From NCBI GenBank assembly GCA_022605955.1, contig JAKCOZ010000007.1, forward strand, positions 36,806,991-36,870,990: a stretch of 64,000 bases of DNA, given 5' to 3'. The notes under the pieces are model-generated. The model did no database searches. It saw only the letters and a program-made list of their open reading frames with translations, and was not told where the DNA came from. Position numbers and translations under genes: made by a program. Positions 1 to 10,876 of this stretch are shown piece after piece; position 1 is the stretch's first letter, and each line of letters opens with the position of its first letter. The stretch is from Rallus limicola (lineage: Eukaryota > Chordata > Aves > Gruiformes > Rallidae).

Positions 1-3000
1 GTGAAGAATTTGAAAGTGATTGTATATCTGACAAATCAGTCTCCCTAGCTACAGGCCTGGGCTGAGAAGGCAGGGGCAGCTTAGTCAGTTGTTAAAGTTA
101 TTATTGCTCATTTTGCTCAGCTTTTTGTGGTGCAGGACTATTGTCTAAAGTACCTAGGAGCATTTATCCTTTTATGTATATACTTAGCACCATCAGCAAG
201 AGGAGATATTTATAGGAGTGGAGGAGTCTTTCCAGTCTTCAGGCAATATTTCACAGTGGAGACTTTGGAACAAAAGTTTATGAACTTTCTGACTCACAGC
301 CCTTGCTTCCAGGTTCAGGAAGCCACTTTCACTGGCATTTTGAAACTTGTGACTCAAGTTTTGAAGTTGTTTCATTAGGAGAACTTCCTCTCATGCTTTC
401 AGAAAGTCTTTGGTAAGTTAGAGAGAATTGTAGACAAAAGGCTGTATTTTCATAAAACTTCAGAGTGAAGAGAGAACGAGGTTTGATGAGTGAGAGGGTG
501 CTGGAGTCTTCATTTTTTAATGTGACCTGCCTGCCAAAGTCCATGTTCCCCATACATCCCAGTGCTGTATATTTCCTGAGGATGTTGTGACACAAAAAGC
601 TGCTCTAACACTGGTGCATCAAGCAAATTGCAAGGCTCGTACAGGATGGAGGCAAGCTTTCTGCTTGTCACTACACATATAATGATGCTTCCTATGCAAT
701 GCAACTCAAAGTGAGTACATTCAGATGAGTGAATACAGCATCCTTTCCTTCTGGCTAAGCAGAAAAAATAATCAAATGCCCACGTGCATGAAATTATGTA
801 TTGTAGGAACTGCTACAGCTCTAAGGAACCCAATGCTGGCCCTGTTTGGAGTTAGACAGTTGTGACATGTGCTGTTGAAAGGCATGAGAGGAGAAAAGAG
901 AAGGGAAAATGGAAACACTTCTTTCTTTTTGCCGTTCTTGGAAACTATTCTTCAATGGGAAAATAAATAAACGTCCCAGCACAAACAGTAACATCGTAAC
1001 GTAGACACTTTGCAGTCATCATTCACTTGAGACTTCTGGCTGCTCTGAGGTGGATTTTGTAGTTTTCTAAGTTCAGTTACCATGGAAGAGTCTAGAAACT
1101 GGGGAGCAAGCTTGACAGCTTCCTGGGATTTTTATTTTAGTGTGTTTATTTTTCTAGGAGGTGTTCTTGGTTATCAGCAGGAAATAGATTGCACAAACAG
1201 CTTTTCATTAAGGGTGCTTGACCGTAGCCCTGAGCCACAATGGATGTTCGAAGAATTGAATGAGTTTCCCGGTGGCTCTGCGAGCTGCCAGAGAGGCGTG
1301 TGTAGGCTTTCATGCTGAAGCCTCTGATTAAAGCAAACTCTACGCAAAGGGAAAATGCAGCCTCCTTTTGTGAAGAGCAATTCCAGGCACTGTTAGGTAG
1401 GTAAATTGCTAGGTGCGCACTTACTATGGGGACAGAGATGGCAAAGGAACAGACACATAAGCGCTGCAGCAGAAGTGAAGAAGCTTCTTGAAGGTTAGCG
1501 GTGAATAAAGGATGTTACAAATGTCAGATATGTTTGTGAAGTTCCTGTTGGTAATCAGGAGCTTTAATCAAGGTGGTGTAATCTCACGTTGTGCTTCTGC
1601 CCTTATTTGCCCTGTTCAGAGAACAGAGGGGAGGTGAAGGGAACCAATGCACCACAGGTGAGAGCAAAGGAAACTTTACTGGTAAAGACTCAGCAGGATA
1701 TAATCACAAGGGTGATCCCTCCAAGGCTCTTGTTTTCATGTCCAGGTCAGTAAGACATGCTAGGAATACAAAGGGCCTTTGCTGTCACATCTTATTTGTC
1801 TGACAGTCCTTGGTGATCCATAGACACAGCTTAAATACTCTTTGATGTTGTAAGAACTGCTCTGCCTCTCCTTAGGGACCTGGAAAGTGTTCAGGGAATG
1901 CCTGGGAGCCCTTTGCAGGAGAAACGTGCAACTTTTCCAACTTCATATCAGAGAAAGGAGGTAGCAAATATAGGCCTTAGGGTTTTAGATAGTTTGGGTC
2001 CTTAGATAATTTCCTTATTTTAAATCAGGACAGCTACTAATTGCATAGTCTTTATCCCACCATCCTGCCTCAGATGAGAAAGGCATTCCTGCCAGGATGT
2101 TGATACGGAAGATGCCAGGAGAGGATAAGGTGATTGCTGGGGAGGCACCAGGCTGTGGGAGGTACCAAGCTTCCAAGGGAAGGATAAAAACAAGTGAGAG
2201 GAGGACAAGAAAAAAGACATTGGTTTGGCTTGATCCCCTGGTCCTCACCAGCTTCTGAAGAAGGATACTTTTTAGCAGGAGAAATCTCTGTGATCTAGAG
2301 TGAGAGCGGAGTGCATAAACCTCACCCAAGGCTTTGCCTCTCCATAAATCCAGATGGAATTGCTTGGAACCAAGGGCAGTGTCTGAGCTTTGTTTTGATC
2401 ATGTAGAATCTCCATGTCCTAGAAAACTGTAGCATTACTGCTGCTTACCTAATTATTGGTAGGGCAGCAAAAAAGCTTGTGGTGAAACTAAATGGCTCAC
2501 AAAGTTGACCTAAGTAAAAAATGCTTCTATAAATGCTATTTTTACATCAATTTCACAGCCTTTGCAGCAGTGGTCTTACCACCTTTTTATTTGCTTTATG
2601 TGGGCCTTCTATGTATCCTCCCTTCTTCAGAGATGCACCAGGTCACTGGGTTGCTCACTGAACAACAGTTCCTCCAACCAGAGATTCCTAAATACCTTTT
2701 GCTCTGCAGAATCCACAGCAAGAAACAAGACTGGTGCTACCTGGAAAATATGTTTTTCTGCCCTGTGTATGTATTTTCACACACCTAAGAGCCACCTTTG
2801 TGAATAAGACCTGTGTGATTCTGTTCCTTTGGGCAGCTGTTCAGGAGGAATTTTCCCTGCAAAAATACCCCACTGGCATCTCTACCTTTCCAATTACTAG
2901 GTGGGATAGTTTTCCTTTGAGGCTGATACAGTTAACTTAGAAAATATTTATGATCACCAAACAAGGGCAGAAACTGTAATGAAAGAATAGAGGTGAGGAG

Positions 3001-6000
3001 TAAATAATTTGAATTTTTGCCTTAGGAATGGCCTGAGAATTGCCTCTAAGTTGTGGTTCTGTGTCCTCTCTCTTTCCAAGTATTGTGGCAGCATAAGAAA
3101 CTCAGCACATGAGAAAATCCTGCCCCAGAGCATATGTGTGTGTAAGATTTGATGTACCAGATTTGGTGCATTTTCCCGTTCTCTTCCCTGAGGAGCACTG
3201 TCTTGCTGACATTATAAACAAGAAGACACTACATGGGTGCAAAGCAGAGAGGAAATGAAAACAGGATGTTAAAAGGAATCATGTTATAATGAGGGCTTTC
3301 TGCTTTACAATGGTAGTAACAGTGCATTCCTGGCTCTGACTTTTAAGTGGAGATGAAGTGCTTTATCTTGGATTGGTGAGTATTGTTTAGAGTGGCCATG
3401 CAATGGTTTTGCTCTTTTACATTTTTGCCTTTGCCATATCTAAGAGTAGATCTCTTGAATGGGATGAATAACTCTTTCTGAAAATTCTTTAAAGGTGGTT
3501 TATGGGGTTACAATTTCTGACCAATGATTACCTGGAAGGACAAAAAGTAGTTGTTTTGTCTCTTGACCCAACTTCGTCCTCCAAAATGCTCCTCAAAAAA
3601 TTAAGTCACCAGGAAGGAATTTGCTAATGCATAGTGGGATTAGATAAGAAAGTAAGCAAATGCTTTTACAGCTTTTGTATAGTATAGAAAATTATTTTAA
3701 ACAAGAAATGCCATTATTATATCTACATTTCACTTTGCCATAAATGAAGACAAGTATAGGAAAAAGTACTCAAAACTAAAGCCTCTGTTTCCCCAAACTT
3801 TGGGTGGATCCTGTGCTGGAAGGTTTCACTGTGCAGTGTACCCACACAGGCAGGTGGGAGCTAGTTCTGGAAGAGTTTCAAACAGCTTGGGCTGAATCTC
3901 ACTTTATGATGGAGGCCGTGTAGTCATGCTGGTTCCAAAACTCCTAGCAAAGCCAGTTATCTTCAGTACAACACTGAGCTAACACAGTTGGGGGATCAGA
4001 GCTGGCTTGTGGATGGCTGGTTCATATCACAGATGATGCTTCTTTCTTCTCTCACACACTGTAATTGTATCCAAACAGGAAAAGAAAATGTCATCTGATG
4101 TGTTCCCTCCTAACTTGAGGTGCAAAATCTTTTTCCCTTTCCAGAAGAAAAATGTGTGCTTTAAGGGTCATTTGGAGACTGTAAGGCATTTCCTTTGTTG
4201 GTCTTTTCTAAAGCTTACCTGTCATGGGAAGGGCTGTATATCTTGATTGTGGGTACACTGGAAAATGAAGACCCTTTGGGCTGAGGTAAAGGGATACAGT
4301 GGCAATTAGGCTACTTCAAGTTTCTAGCCAGCAAATAGGAAGACTATGTTTCTGACATGTTTAGAAGATGCCTGCTAAAATACTGTTTGTTCAGTTATTT
4401 CAGCTCATGTTGAATCTGGAAAATAAGATCCATTTAAAACAGAATTTGTGGTTGCTATACCTTTGAATAGACCACATCCATGGACTCAAAGTTTACACTG
4501 TGTGATTAGATGATGGGATTCAGCCAGCTTCTAAATCTAGTGTTCAAGAGGGCTCAAGACTTAAATATGTCAGTACACACAACCCACTAGAGAATGCCAT
4601 TGAAGGGCTTGTTCTCAAGTTGCAATGGCATTTTACTAAGGCTCCTGATTGCAACACAGTGCTTCACATTGGTAGGAAAATGGGCTTTGTGGATTTTCTT
4701 CCTTTCCCTCTTCCAGAGTCATTGGAGAAAGCCAAAATGAGACCTACTGCAACTTTCACTCTAAGGCCAGAATGGAAGGCTCACACATCACATGCTGTGA
4801 AGAAGTCATCAGGTATTGTTGTAATGCCTCCCTGTGGCATATGCACTTGCTAGAGAATTTTTTTCCCAGGTATGTAAACTGATCAGAGTTAATTTTTAAG
4901 ATGCAAAGGTGCTTTCATCTTCCTTGGGTAGTACAGCCTTTTGTTTCTGAAGCCATCGCTTCTTGAGCCTCTGAGCTATGCTACCTTCTCCTTCAAGGAA
5001 GGGGAACAGGGAAAATACATTCCCACAGCTCCTGGGCCAATAGCCTTACTGAGAGCGGTATTTTCAGGTCAGGGATTACATCTCATGCTGCTATTTGATT
5101 GCCCATTGTGAATTCCTTACACTCTTTCACAGGGGCCATCAGCATTTCCATGCTTTGTTCTGTTCCTCATCAAGATCATCAGCACTGTAACTCTTACATA
5201 AGCCTGTCACTCCAAGCCCCCATCCCACAGTAGCGCTTGCTTCCTTCTTTTCTGTAGGTCTTGACAGTCCTCTTCAGAGGCTCATTGAACCTATTCCCAA
5301 ATTTCCACCCACTTCTGAGCTGCATGCCAATGATTCTACAGTTCATTTCCCTTCCATACTTTGCTTTCCTGTTGCCTGCAGCCAGGTGGGTTCTGTAAGA
5401 AAAGAGGAAAAGAGGAGCTGGCTGGGACTTTGTGGAAAACCTTGTTTGCTCTTGCTGTTTGAGGTATCTGGCAGCATCTCTTTGCTAACCTGAGCCAAGA
5501 CAGCAGGAGCAGACCACCTTTGTGCAGTCACCTATCTTGCTTGTGCTTTGAATCAAGCCTGGTTTAATGCCACTCTCTGGGCATCTTGGACTTTGAATTA
5601 AGAGGTAATCAGAAGCGTATGCTTACTGAACCATGTACCAGGGAAGATAGCTGTCAGGTTCTTTTTGCTACTAGGAGTTGAGGTGTGATCCAGCAGCACC
5701 AAGATCACCATTCCCCTGGAAGTGAAGTAACATCTCTCCCATGCAGAGGAAAACATTTCACATCTTTCCTGGAGCCAGGAGCTGGAGGTATGAAATCACA
5801 AGCACTACCGTACTGAATTTACATGTTACACATGTACTCTGGGATCTACACCACCATGTCCAGCACTGAGGTCTGAGGTGAACTGAATTTTGTATTGTAA
5901 GACCATGGACTGCATTTGCCTTCTCAGGCTGTACCTTGCACACTGTTGATCAAGGCCACCTTGCCTTGAGTGGGGCGACAGCTAGGTACGCTGGAGGGAC

Positions 6001-7547
6001 TGGCACTGTTAGAGCTAAATGCTAGATCTCATTCTTATGCAATCTATGTACAGCAGTCCTTTTCATCCTCGCCCTTAACTTCTGTTTACCAAATGAAAGC
6101 AGCACGTAGGCAAATAACATTTTGCATTTTAAAAGAGTTTTAATTTGTAGCTGTTTTCAAAGTACACACCAAGGCTAATGAATAGTCACTTCATTCTCTA
6201 GGATACACAGGAACTACTGACTAAAATTAGCATTAATTAGATGAATTACAGTAGCATCAAGAGGCTTCAAATGAGCTGGGGGTCTTGCTGCAGTAGGTTA
6301 AGCATGAGCACACTGTGCAAAGCTGGTACAGGTTAGTGTAGTTGCCATTATAACTTAAAGGAGAGGTGGTCAAGGAGTGATTTCCTTCTTGAGGTGCTAC
6401 AGCTGAAGTTGCAGAGCTGTTGAAGAGCTGTAGTGAGCAGTGAATGCTCATTGCTCTTGAGTTCACTTTGCTTCTCATTTGAGTGTTACTGCAATCCTAT
6501 GTCTCATGTATTCATTGTTTTTTACTCATTTCAATGATCCCACTTAGATCATGGTCCCATGAATGCTTGTACCACCCAACCTGAGGAGCTGGAATACGAG
6601 TATGGAAAAGGGCAGGAAAGGAAGAAATTAAGAGCTTCTGGGAAACTCTTTATCAGAATAACTATTTGAACACTATCCCTTTCTTAACAAGAGCAACCCA
6701 CTCTGTCTCTAAGGGCAAGGGTTGTTTGATTCATCACAAGTTGAGGGTCAGGAGGGGGAGAAGGAATGATGCATCTTGCTTTAGTTCTGAAAGTAGAAGG
6801 TAGTTCAAATCTCTTGTGTGCTAACCTTCAGCATTAAGGCTATGACCAGATGAACTCCTGGCTGGGGGACTTCTGGGCAGGAAGCCCAGAAAAAGGGTTC
6901 TTGCAACTCTACCTTTGTTCCAGGTAGTCTTTAACACTCTCCTGTGAAGAGGAATTACTGAGAGATTTTTTTTGCAATAGGCAGCACAACAAATTTGGTT
7001 TGTTTTCCTCACTGTGCATGGGGTTCCTTTGTTGTTTCTTTTGGCATCACATACATTTTGATACATATTTAATGTCACCTGAGCACAAGTGAAATGTACC
7101 AGATTTTCAGTTCTGAAGTTGTGTGCTCTGTTCTTCTTGAGCTGAAGTTCACAGAGACCACCACCCTGAAGGCTTCTTCTTCAAGCCTACTACACAAATG
7201 AGTGGAAAAAAAACCCATGTAATTTTTCACAGCTCTTATTCTGGCCTTTTAGCTATGTCTTATATGCAGAAAAAACTTTTCCTGGATTTGATGGTTGTTT
7301 TCGTGCCTCAGCACTGCTCAATTAAAACGTGATGGAGAGAACCAATTAATTTCACTCAGGCCCTCTCACTACTGATGGATGATTATTAAAATGGCTGCAA
7401 CGTCAGGCTGAGATTATGCTGCAGAAACCACATTGTATTTTGGGTTAGTCTGATGATGCAGGGATATTGAATATTGTTTCTTTCCAACTTCCTTCTAGAA
7501 GCTTACTGTGTTTCCCAAAATGAAGCAATGATCTATTTGACCTGTGA
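1..7547. other. Single-copy non-coding DNA, no gene recognised
   Basis: This stretch is AT-rich with scattered stops in all frames. The longest open frames are about 100 codons (2015-2329 minus, 2492-2788 plus), and their translations have no recognisable domain or motif. I see no CR1 or LTR sequence and no tRNA-like promoter boxes. AATAAA-like hexamers occur (for example near 960 and 1504) but are expected by chance in AT-rich DNA. Positions 7300-7450 contain several TAAT/ATTA homeodomain-type cores and could be conserved regulatory DNA, which cannot be judged without an alignment. Confidence 0.6.
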
Positions 7548-7553
7548 CAGATC
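7548..7553. repeat. Target-site duplication (left copy) of the provirus
   Basis: The hexamer cagatc directly precedes the left LTR and recurs directly after the right LTR at 11130-11135. A 6-bp duplication is the size made by alpharetroviral and several other retroviral integrases. It shows that the element is a genuine integration whose two ends belong together. Confidence 0.95.
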
Positions 7554-7806
7554 TGCTGTCTTCTGCACGACAGTCGATCCCGTCCGGGTGAAGCGACACA
7601 GGGAACCTCCCAGCCCCTGGGCCCAGCAATACTAACATCAATATGAGGATATTGCAAATGGCGTTTATTTACATTAAGACAACAGCTTATATAGGCTCCC
7701 AGCTTCGTTACCACCCAGTGCCCCCGTTACCTCTCGCGGGAGAGGAGAGGTCAAGGTGCCCTAACTTCCCGTACAGCCCGTGATCTTCCGGACGCAGTTC
7801 CCTACA
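7554..7806 (-). repeat. 3' LTR of the provirus
   Basis: This 253-bp LTR runs from TG to CA on the minus strand (7806 down to 7554). U3 covers 7806-7663. A TATATAA box lies at 7687-7693 and an AATAAA signal at 7664-7669. The probable cap site is at 7662, where the sequence GCCATTTGC begins, matching the start of R in alpharetroviruses. R plus U5 is about 109 bases. The polyadenylation signal therefore sits just upstream of R, which is the alpharetroviral arrangement. All positions equal those of the 5' LTR at 10877-11129. Confidence 0.97.
7664..7669 (-). terminator. Polyadenylation signal AATAAA in the 3' LTR
   Basis: On the minus strand AATAAA ends two bases upstream of the predicted R start at 7662. 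In the 3' LTR it would direct cleavage at the end of R. The identical hexamer in the 5' LTR lies at 10987-10992, upstream of the cap site, so it is not transcribed there. Confidence 0.8.
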
Positions 7807-7807
7807 A

Positions 7808-7820
7808 TTCCCTCCCCCCT
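7808..7820 (-). other. Polypurine tract (plus-strand primer)
   Basis: On the minus strand the 13 bases AGGGGGGAGGGAA stand one base before the TG of the 3' LTR. Retroviral RNase H spares such a tract to prime plus-strand DNA. Its location and composition fit that role exactly. Confidence 0.88.
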
Positions 7821-9217
7821 AGACATTTGTTATCCTCTTAGAGGTGCACGAAGTGGTGATGTCGAATGTTAGGCTGTGTCTTCTGTATTGTCCCTGCTAC
7901 GGTACCATAGTTGTCTTATTGTAAGAGCAGTGACTACGCCTGCAGGAAAGAAAGAAGTGACTAACTAAGCAGCAAGGGACCATGTCATAACTTGGCCCTT
8001 GTGATCAAACGTGAACGAGTGGGCCGATCTTCTGGCCCGCTACTAAGCACGGTGAATATTTAAGCATTCCCTTCGGCAGAGCGCAAAAGGAGTCCATTTT
8101 GAGAAAGCAGGGCCCTCCGTAAGCTTTAGTTGGAGTACCCTGGTAGGCTTGGTCTCCGTAATTCGGAGGCGGATGAGATGGAAGAGCCTTATCCGCGCCG
8201 TGAAATTATAGTGGCTTGCTTTCAGAGAGCTGACCCCTCTGTACACTGTGGCTGTCAGTAGACATCCCCAGTGCCGGACTCAGTACAAGTCAGCAGTTTT
8301 GCGTTGCCCCTGTGGATTCTGCTCATGTGTTCTCTTAAACATTACTCTACGACTTTCCCTCCCCCCTTGCTAGTTTTTTCTACAAAGAACTACCAAATAA
8401 CATCTCAGCATAAACAGTTTGTTCCACGGTGAAATGAGGAAGATAGGATGTCATGGCAAGTGTTCAGTGAGGAGAGTAAGACCGCTAGCAAGCCCACTGT
8501 CCTCCGTGATAATTTGCACATTTTTTGGATCCGTAATTAACCACCTGCTTGTAGAGGTCTCCGCAAGGGCCCTTTGCAGAAAGCTCAACAAACATGGCAG
8601 TAAGCAAATACCACAATTCATGAAATCCAATTATCCGAATTCAGCCATGTACAATATGCATCCTGAAAGTCCGCATTCATGAAACCACATGTCCAATTCG
8701 GAGAATTCAATTTTCATGTCATCATTCATCTTGGACCTACTAATCACCTAACGCTGAGAGTCCGGACAGTTTTAGAACAACTACAATAAGGCAGCAACAA
8801 AGGGTAGTTACTGCCCGCCACTGAGAGAGTGTAATATCTATAGGTAAATACGTTAATAGTTGAAATGTTGCATTCGTTTGCCTTGCCAATCAGGAGTGTT
8901 AGGAGTGCAGGTAACACTAGGGTCACGTTAGCGTAGGCACCCCTTGTAGTGTGCGGTCTCTAACTTTTCAGTTATCACAAACACACATATTTCAAAGACT
9001 TCGAGATGAACGAAAATGTTCCGCAGCGAAACTGGTGATCCATTATGGCTGCACTGGAAAAGTTGGCTTCAGTTACTGCGATCAGGATCCCATCCTGGTT
9101 CACGGGCATGCTCATGTCTTCTTCTGGATCGATGGTTGCTTCCACTTGGTTCTCATACCTGTAACGACATAGGCAAGTCTCCTTGCCCAAGTTAGTACGT
9201 GCTTTGGTTTCGGTGGG
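7821..9217 (-). other. Unassigned provirus interior (3' region, no recognisable env)
   Basis: About 1.4 kb lies between the A-rich tract and the polypurine tract. Minus-strand frames of modest length exist: 9217 down to 8975 (about 70 codons after the A-rich tract, acidic and then hydrophobic), 8926-8744 (60 codons, opening with a hydrophobic leucine-rich stretch followed by an N-x-S/T site and cysteines, vaguely like an envelope amino terminus but starting at GTG with no upstream ATG), and 8246-8043 (67 codons). None has a motif I recognise, and stops separate them. The segment may be decayed env and 3' untranslated sequence, or sequence captured during earlier reverse transcription. Confidence 0.6.
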
Positions 9218-9419
9218 TTTTTTTTTTTTTTTTGTTTGTTTTTTTGTTTTTTGTTTTGTTCTGTTTTGTTTCTCCTTTTCCTTTTTTTTTTTTTTTTTTT
9301 TTTTTATTTTTTTGTTTTGTTTTTCCTTTTTTTTTTTTTTTTGTCTCTTTGTTTTGTTCTGTTTTGTTTCTCCTTTTCCTTTTCTTCTTTTTTTTTTGTT
9401 TTTGTTTTGTTTTTCCTTT

Positions 9420-9453
<34 letters not shown>

Positions 9454-9456
9454 CTT
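9218..9456 (-). repeat. A-rich (T-rich on plus) low-complexity tract inside the provirus, with internal duplication
   Basis: On the plus strand this is long T runs broken by short G/C islands. A segment beginning gttttgttctgttttg occurs at 9253 and again at 9351. A second shared word, tttgttttgtttttcc, occurs at 9311 and 9401. This indicates an imperfect tandem duplication of about 90-98 bp. On the sense (minus) strand it is A-rich with AAG/GGA islands. Long lysine-rich or phenylalanine-rich frames across it are artefacts of composition. Confidence 0.93.
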
Positions 9457-9559
9457 CATACAATTGGTCAAACATATAGCATATACAACAAACAACACAC
9501 AAGAAAAAGAAACGAACTGCAAACTGACAAACGACCTTGTAAAATGCCAATTAGAACAT

Positions 9560-9898
9560 CTACTCAGTTTGGGAAGGGGGGGGGGGGAAGGGGAGGGGGG
9601 GGTTGGTGATTTGTGTCCCGAGATATGTGAGAGAGGGACCTCTTTGCATTTTTGCAGCTTGAATTTCCAGACCGGCTTCAGCTAACTTCACTGCTACCTT
9701 CGATTCTAGTGGAGTGAGACCTTCTTGGGTATCTGTCGTAATTAGAATGTCATCCATATGGTGTACTATGTAGGCTGTTTGGATAAATAACTCAGCTGTC
9801 CGGGAGCGGGAATTGCAGCTACGATTACCTCCTTGCATCTCGTCCCGCCCCATTCTTTTGAAGTCTTTCACCAGGTCTTTCGAGGGATCATTCTCACC
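9560..9898 (-). pseudogene. pol: Reverse transcriptase remnant (alpharetrovirus-like pol fragment)
   Basis: A minus-strand frame, open from about 9898 to 9560, contains the RT palm active-site block. The segment AYIVHHMDDILI carries the two catalytic aspartates (codons at 9749-9763), followed by a helix-like stretch and a LTYLGTQI segment, as in retroviral RTs after the YMDD box. The usual tyrosine before MDD is histidine here. Fingers, the first catalytic aspartate, thumb, RNase H and integrase are missing. The frame runs into a proline-rich C tract and stops. It lies in the -1 frame relative to the gag-like frame and overlaps it by about 30 bases, but I see no classic slippery heptamer. It cannot encode a working enzyme. 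Confidence 0.85.
9569..9606 (-). repeat. C-rich (G-rich on plus) tract at the end of the RT remnant
   Basis: The plus strand shows a run of twelve G, then AAGGGGA, then eight G. On the sense strand this is a polycytidine-like stretch that translates as prolines and ends the RT frame. It marks an abrupt change from retroviral coding sequence to low-complexity sequence. Confidence 0.85.
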
Positions 9899-10809
9899 TC
9901 AGTCAGAGCTGCCTGACTCCTCCCCGACTCCTGGCAGATGTGCCTTTTATCTCCACCCCTGTATCCGGTCGGCGCCATCTTTAACTCTTTGTGGCGCAGC
10001 AACTTTTTCCATCTCAAAGAGTCCCTGGGCACCCCCCCATCTGCGGACGCATTGATATTTGTCTCATCTGTCCCTTTCGCGCCTTCCTTTGCCCACTGCG
10101 GTCGCATCCACATTCCAGGGAGCCAGTCCTCTGGTTCAACTAGCACATACGGGCATGTATCCTCCTGCTCGGTTGATTCCTCTCTCCAGTCCCCGCTGTG
10201 CTTTCCCTCCGGTCGGCGACCAGACTCACGTCCACCCTCAGCCGACCCTGCTCCCGATTTCTCCGTCTCTCGCAAGTCACCGAAAGGGTAAAGTGGAGAC
10301 GCATTCGCAGCGCGTGGGTGAGGGGGTGGAGGAGAGTCGGGCGCAAGTCCTGACTGCGTTTGCGGTCGTTTTTTAGGAGAATTATCGTGTTTGTCAATTG
10401 GAAGGACTTGCCGTTTTCCTCCCTCCTCCACAGCCTGCTGTTCCTCTTTCTCCCTCAGGATGTTTCCCCACTCCTCTTCCGAATTCCCCGTTTCCCTTTT
10501 TTGCTCAATCAGATCTGTGTCAGTTTGAGTCCCTGCCGCGACGCTTTAACCCAGCAGCTCTCCGGCTGCTTCCCACATCGCCACTATTTTTCTCCAGGCT
10601 CTTAAAGCCTCAGCTGACCGCCCATTCATGGCCCCATCGGCCAGGGCAATAGTACAGCTCTGCCAGCTTCGGGGGAATAAAACGTCCCCAGCCCCACTGA
10701 TCACTCCATCTTTCAGGAGTCGCTCGATACAGTTCTCAATGGCATTCGCTTTCACAGAAAGCACCCATTCCCGAGCGCACATTCGGACGACCTTAACACT
10801 GGCCTCCAC
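9868..10809 (-). pseudogene. gag: gag-like frame: MA domain plus proline-rich linker, truncated and interrupted
   Basis: The first 87 codons (10809-10549) resemble the helical matrix domain at the amino end of alpharetroviral Gag: a basic, hydrophobic start, conserved Trp residues and a similar spacing of helices. The start is GTG, preceded by ATC, and no ATG stands at the expected place. A TAA at 10546-10548 interrupts the frame. The same frame then stays open to a TGA at 9868. After the stop it is acidic, then Lys/Arg- and Pro-rich, with PPPPH followed six residues later by SPLYP (10318-10332 for PPPPH). This recalls the p2 late-domain region but lacks its tyrosine. No capsid major homology region or Cys-His box is seen. 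The missing start, the stop and the loss of capsid rule out a functional Gag. The MA assignment is by pattern recognition. Confidence 0.75.
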
Positions 10810-10856
10810 GATCCGGATCCTTTTCTGCCGACCTCCTTCGGTCCGCCGCTCACAAT
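10810..10856 (-). other. Very short untranslated leader of the provirus
   Basis: Only about 47 bases separate the primer-binding site from the GTG that begins the gag-like frame. Alpharetroviral leaders are normally a few hundred bases and carry the packaging signal and small upstream frames. Either the leader was deleted or packaging information lies elsewhere in this element. Confidence 0.7.
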
Positions 10857-10874
10857 ATCACGTCGGGGTCACCA
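10857..10874 (-). other. Primer-binding site, tRNA-Trp type
   Basis: The minus strand reads TGGTGACCCCGACGTGAT, two bases (AA) after the CA that ends the 5' LTR. It is complementary to the 3' end of tRNA-Trp, the primer used by avian alpharetroviruses. The full 18 bases appear intact. Confidence 0.93.
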
Positions 10875-10876
10875 TT

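Noticed and set aside
8744..8926. Possible env signal peptide and surface subunit start
   Set aside because: The hydrophobic leucine-rich start and one N-glycosylation site are suggestive, but there is no ATG, no splice acceptor that I trust, and no transmembrane subunit or immunosuppressive-like region downstream. It is left as unassigned.
8975..9550. 191-codon minus-strand frame rich in lysine, and several phenylalanine-rich plus-strand frames over the same place
   Set aside because: They are produced by the A/T homopolymer-like tract. Only the last 70 or so codons of the minus-strand frame are non-repetitive, and these are discussed as unassigned provirus interior.
9813..10652. Plus-strand open frames of 80-117 codons, proline- and serine-rich
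   Set aside because: They are antisense shadows of the GC-rich gag-like frame on the minus strand.
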